Positions 62,286 to 64,000 of a stretch of 64,000 bases of DNA are shown in pieces (positions within the stretch are counted from its first letter, which is position 1; each line of letters starts with the position of its first letter). Both the position numbers and the translations under genes were made by a program. This stretch comes from CAYSRJ01 sp964521865 (GTDB lineage: Bacteria; Spirochaetota; B62-G9; DRHN01): contig CAZFTJ010000003.1 in the NCBI GenBank assembly GCA_964521865.1, positions 62,001 through 126,000 on the forward strand, written 5' to 3'. The notes under the pieces were generated by a model, which was given only the letters and a program-made list of their open reading frames with translations, ran no database searches and was not told the DNA's origin.

Positions 62286-62576
62286 TCATCCGCCGAACAG
62301 TCTATTGAACCTGTCGCGTGCCTCATCTCTCTTCTTCCGGACGTCCACATTCTTCTCCGCTTTTTCCCGGAATACAAAAAAGTCACAGAAGTTGGCAGTC
62401 CTTTTATCGCCAACGAGCTCGGCCTGAGGTTCTATGCAGTCGTTGTGTCTCCCGGGACTGTAGAACGTGCAGTTTACACAGCTGTGGAGATATGCCCTGC
62501 AATGCGGACAAATGCTCTCCCGCATCACCCTGCCGCTTAAAATGACTTCTTTTTTACAATGAGCACAGATATTCAC
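62286..62576 (-). CDS. Small zinc-ribbon protein, function unknown
   Basis: This 96-residue protein starts at GTG 62576, set by GGAGG six bases upstream. It has paired cysteines CAHC (residues 4-7) and CPHC, then the segment HSCVNCTFYSPGRHNDCIEP, and a late FCDFFVF, nine or so Cys in all, suited to one or two zinc sites. The C-terminal 25 residues are highly charged and helical (KRDEARDRFNRLFGG). I do not know its family by name; small proteins with this pattern seem common in spirochaetes. It is 33 bases after murC on the same strand. Confidence 0.7.
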   Translation of the reverse strand: MNICAHCKKEVILSGRVMRESICPHCRAYLHSCVNCTFYSPGRHNDCIEPQAELVGDKRTANFCDFFVFREKAEKNVDVRKKRDEARDRFNRLFGG

Positions 62577-62611
62577 GGCTCGCCTCCATACATTTATGAA
62601 GATACAGATAA

Positions 62612-63985
62612 TCATAAAAAAAGGCGAACATAATCTCTCGCGATGGTATCAATATCGCCGGCCCCCATAAAGACGATTACTGCATTCTCAGTATGCATCC
62701 GATCAATGAACCCCGGTATATTCTTCTTTTCTTCAATAAACCACACCTCGCCTCCCCGGCCCTTCTTCAGTCCTCTATAGAGATCTTTCCCCGAAACACA
62801 GCGCACATACTGCTCGCTGTCGCGCTGTCTGTAGATCTGTGTGAGCAGGATCTCGTCTGCGGTTTTTAGGGAGCTGATGAAATCGTCGAACAGATGACTG
62901 GTCCGTGCATACTGATGCGGCTGGAAAATGACGATAATTTTCTTAGATGGGTACATCTCACGCAATGCGGTTACGACTGCCCTGATTTCAGTGGGGTGAT
63001 GTGCGTAATCGCTGTATACGAGGCTGCCGTCTTTTGATCCCAGCAGCTCGAATCTTCTCTCTATACCTGCAAAGGTTTCGAGAGCCTTTCTGATACATGC
63101 AGCGTCGACACCAATGCGAAGCGCGCAGACCGAGGCGAGGGCCGCATTGAGGCAGTTGAAACGGCCGGGCACCGAAAGATCAACGGCAAGAGCGGGCGCC
63201 TTTCCGTAATCGAGGGAGAAGGAGTAGCGACCGTTTTTTTCCCGTATTTCTGTTATTCTGAATAGGTTTGATTCGCCGAATCCTACACGTACACAGCGAC
63301 TATCAATTTCAGGTTCAGCATTCAGAATGTCGGCGATATTCATATCATCTCCGCTGACGACGCTGAAGCCGCGGCTGTCTGTGCTGAGAAGAAAATCACC
63401 GAACGCAGTTTTGATATCATCGATATCACTGTAATAATCAAGATGATCGGATTCGATATTCGCTACAATCGAATAGCGCTTCTTCAGATGGAGGAATGAT
63501 CGGTTGAATTCACAGGCTTCAGCGATAAAATATTCACCGCTGCCGTACAGGGCATTGGATGCAAAATCACTCATTACCCCTCCGCATACGACAGAGGGAT
63601 TCAGACCAGCGTCTGAAAATATCCTTGCAAGCATTGCGGTTGTCGTTGTTTTACCGTGTGTCCCGGCAACGGCGATACCCTGCCGTTCTCCCATAAGCAT
63701 TCCCAGGTACTGAGAATACAGGTAGATCGGAATTCCCCGCGTTTTAGCTTCCTGTACCTCAGGATTGTCCTCCGGAACTGCGGCGCTTCTCACAACGAAA
63801 TCCGGACTGTCAAGATACTCCGGTTTATGGCCCAGATGAAACTCCATCCCCCGCTTCTGAAGCCCGGCTGTAAGCTCATTTTCCTCATTCGCAGATCCGC
63901 TTATACGTATGCCGGACTCCATAGTTATCAATGCAGCTGCGCTTACCCCGATTCCGCTTACACCGATGAAATGTACATGGTTCAT
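62612..63985 (-). CDS. murC: UDP-N-acetylmuramate--L-alanine ligase
   Basis: MurC adds L-alanine to UDP-MurNAc in the cytoplasm, using ATP, as the first step of the peptidoglycan stem. The 457-residue protein has the N-terminal nucleotide loop HFIGVSGIGVSAAALI, the ATP loop VAGTHGKTTTTAMLARIF (residues about 107-124), EACEFNRSFLHLKK, ANIESDHLDYYSD and the late DYAHHPTEIRAVVTALRE. The H-P-T-E motif and total length fit MurC rather than Mpl. It is complete, starting 16 bases from the window edge; no good ribosome-binding site is seen before its ATG. Confidence 0.96.
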   Translation of the reverse strand: MNHVHFIGVSGIGVSAAALITMESGIRISGSANEENELTAGLQKRGMEFHLGHKPEYLDSPDFVVRSAAVPEDNPEVQEAKTRGIPIYLYSQYLGMLMGERQGIAVAGTHGKTTTTAMLARIFSDAGLNPSVVCGGVMSDFASNALYGSGEYFIAEACEFNRSFLHLKKRYSIVANIESDHLDYYSDIDDIKTAFGDFLLSTDSRGFSVVSGDDMNIADILNAEPEIDSRCVRVGFGESNLFRITEIREKNGRYSFSLDYGKAPALAVDLSVPGRFNCLNAALASVCALRIGVDAACIRKALETFAGIERRFELLGSKDGSLVYSDYAHHPTEIRAVVTALREMYPSKKIIVIFQPHQYARTSHLFDDFISSLKTADEILLTQIYRQRDSEQYVRCVSGKDLYRGLKKGRGGEVWFIEEKKNIPGFIDRMHTENAVIVFMGAGDIDTIARDYVRLFL

Positions 63986-64000
63986 TACAGGACTAAAGAC

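Noticed and set aside
1..64000. CRISPR array, tRNA/rRNA genes, prophage or insertion sequence
   Set aside because: I looked for regularly spaced repeats, cloverleaf-like segments, transposase or integrase motifs and flanking duplications, and saw none by eye.

Overview
The window looks like chromosomal DNA of a free-living, fermentative spirochaete (order Spirochaetales; genus not resolved). Pointers are the diderm envelope genes (TonB/ExbBD, a BtuB-type receptor, MlaEFD, TolC-RND pumps), abundant lipoproteins and TPR proteins, several sugar ABC systems with FGGY kinases, strong AGGAGG ribosome-binding sites with frequent TTG or GTG starts, and roughly balanced base composition. I see no tRNA, rRNA, CRISPR array, insertion sequence or phage gene.

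Layout. 0-1.6 kb: end of an efflux operon (TolC, start of a lipoprotein adaptor). 1.7-7.5 kb: two FGGY kinases around a six-repeat ASH/HYDIN-type lipoprotein. 7.7-11.7 kb: TPR membrane protein, EF-P, a DUF362 ferredoxin-domain protein, and an M23 peptidase. 11.8-18.3 kb (minus): cobalamin locus with a riboswitch, BtuB-like receptor, beta-propeller lipoprotein resembling BtuG, ExbB-ExbD-TonB and CobO. 18.3-22.4 kb (plus): MlaE-MlaF-MlaD and a TPR lipoprotein, then a small ferredoxin. 22.8-26.2 kb (minus): sugar ABC importer of AglEFG type. 26.7-33.6 kb (minus): TetR-TolC-adaptor-RND-PG0541 efflux operon with a TetR operator. 33.8-35.0 kb: acyltransferase with zinc ribbon and GRAM-like tail. 35.0-44.1 kb (minus): sugar catabolic locus (class II aldolase, FGGY kinase, LacI, binding protein, two permeases, UroD-family enzyme). 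44.2-47.9 kb (minus): nickel ECF transporter NikKMLQO. 48.3-59.1 kb (plus): a 13-gene MBX-type respiratory complex (Mrp antiporter module plus NuoHBCD-like subunits) ending in a ferredoxin domain fused to a GltD-like NADPH module. 59.1-64 kb (minus): HD/CCA-like protein, PurH, a zinc-ribbon protein and MurC.

Most notable points. The MBX cluster is more AT-rich than its flanks and has a Fur-like box in front. It carries two apparent lesions: a one-base frameshift in the second MrpD-like subunit, and an Arg where the NuoB-like subunit should have an iron-sulfur Cys. The cobalamin locus suggests a spirochaetal counterpart of the Bacteroides BtuBG capture system. A family of 24-27 nt intergenic hairpins with compensatory stem changes occurs at four places. 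The MlaE transcript looks leaderless.
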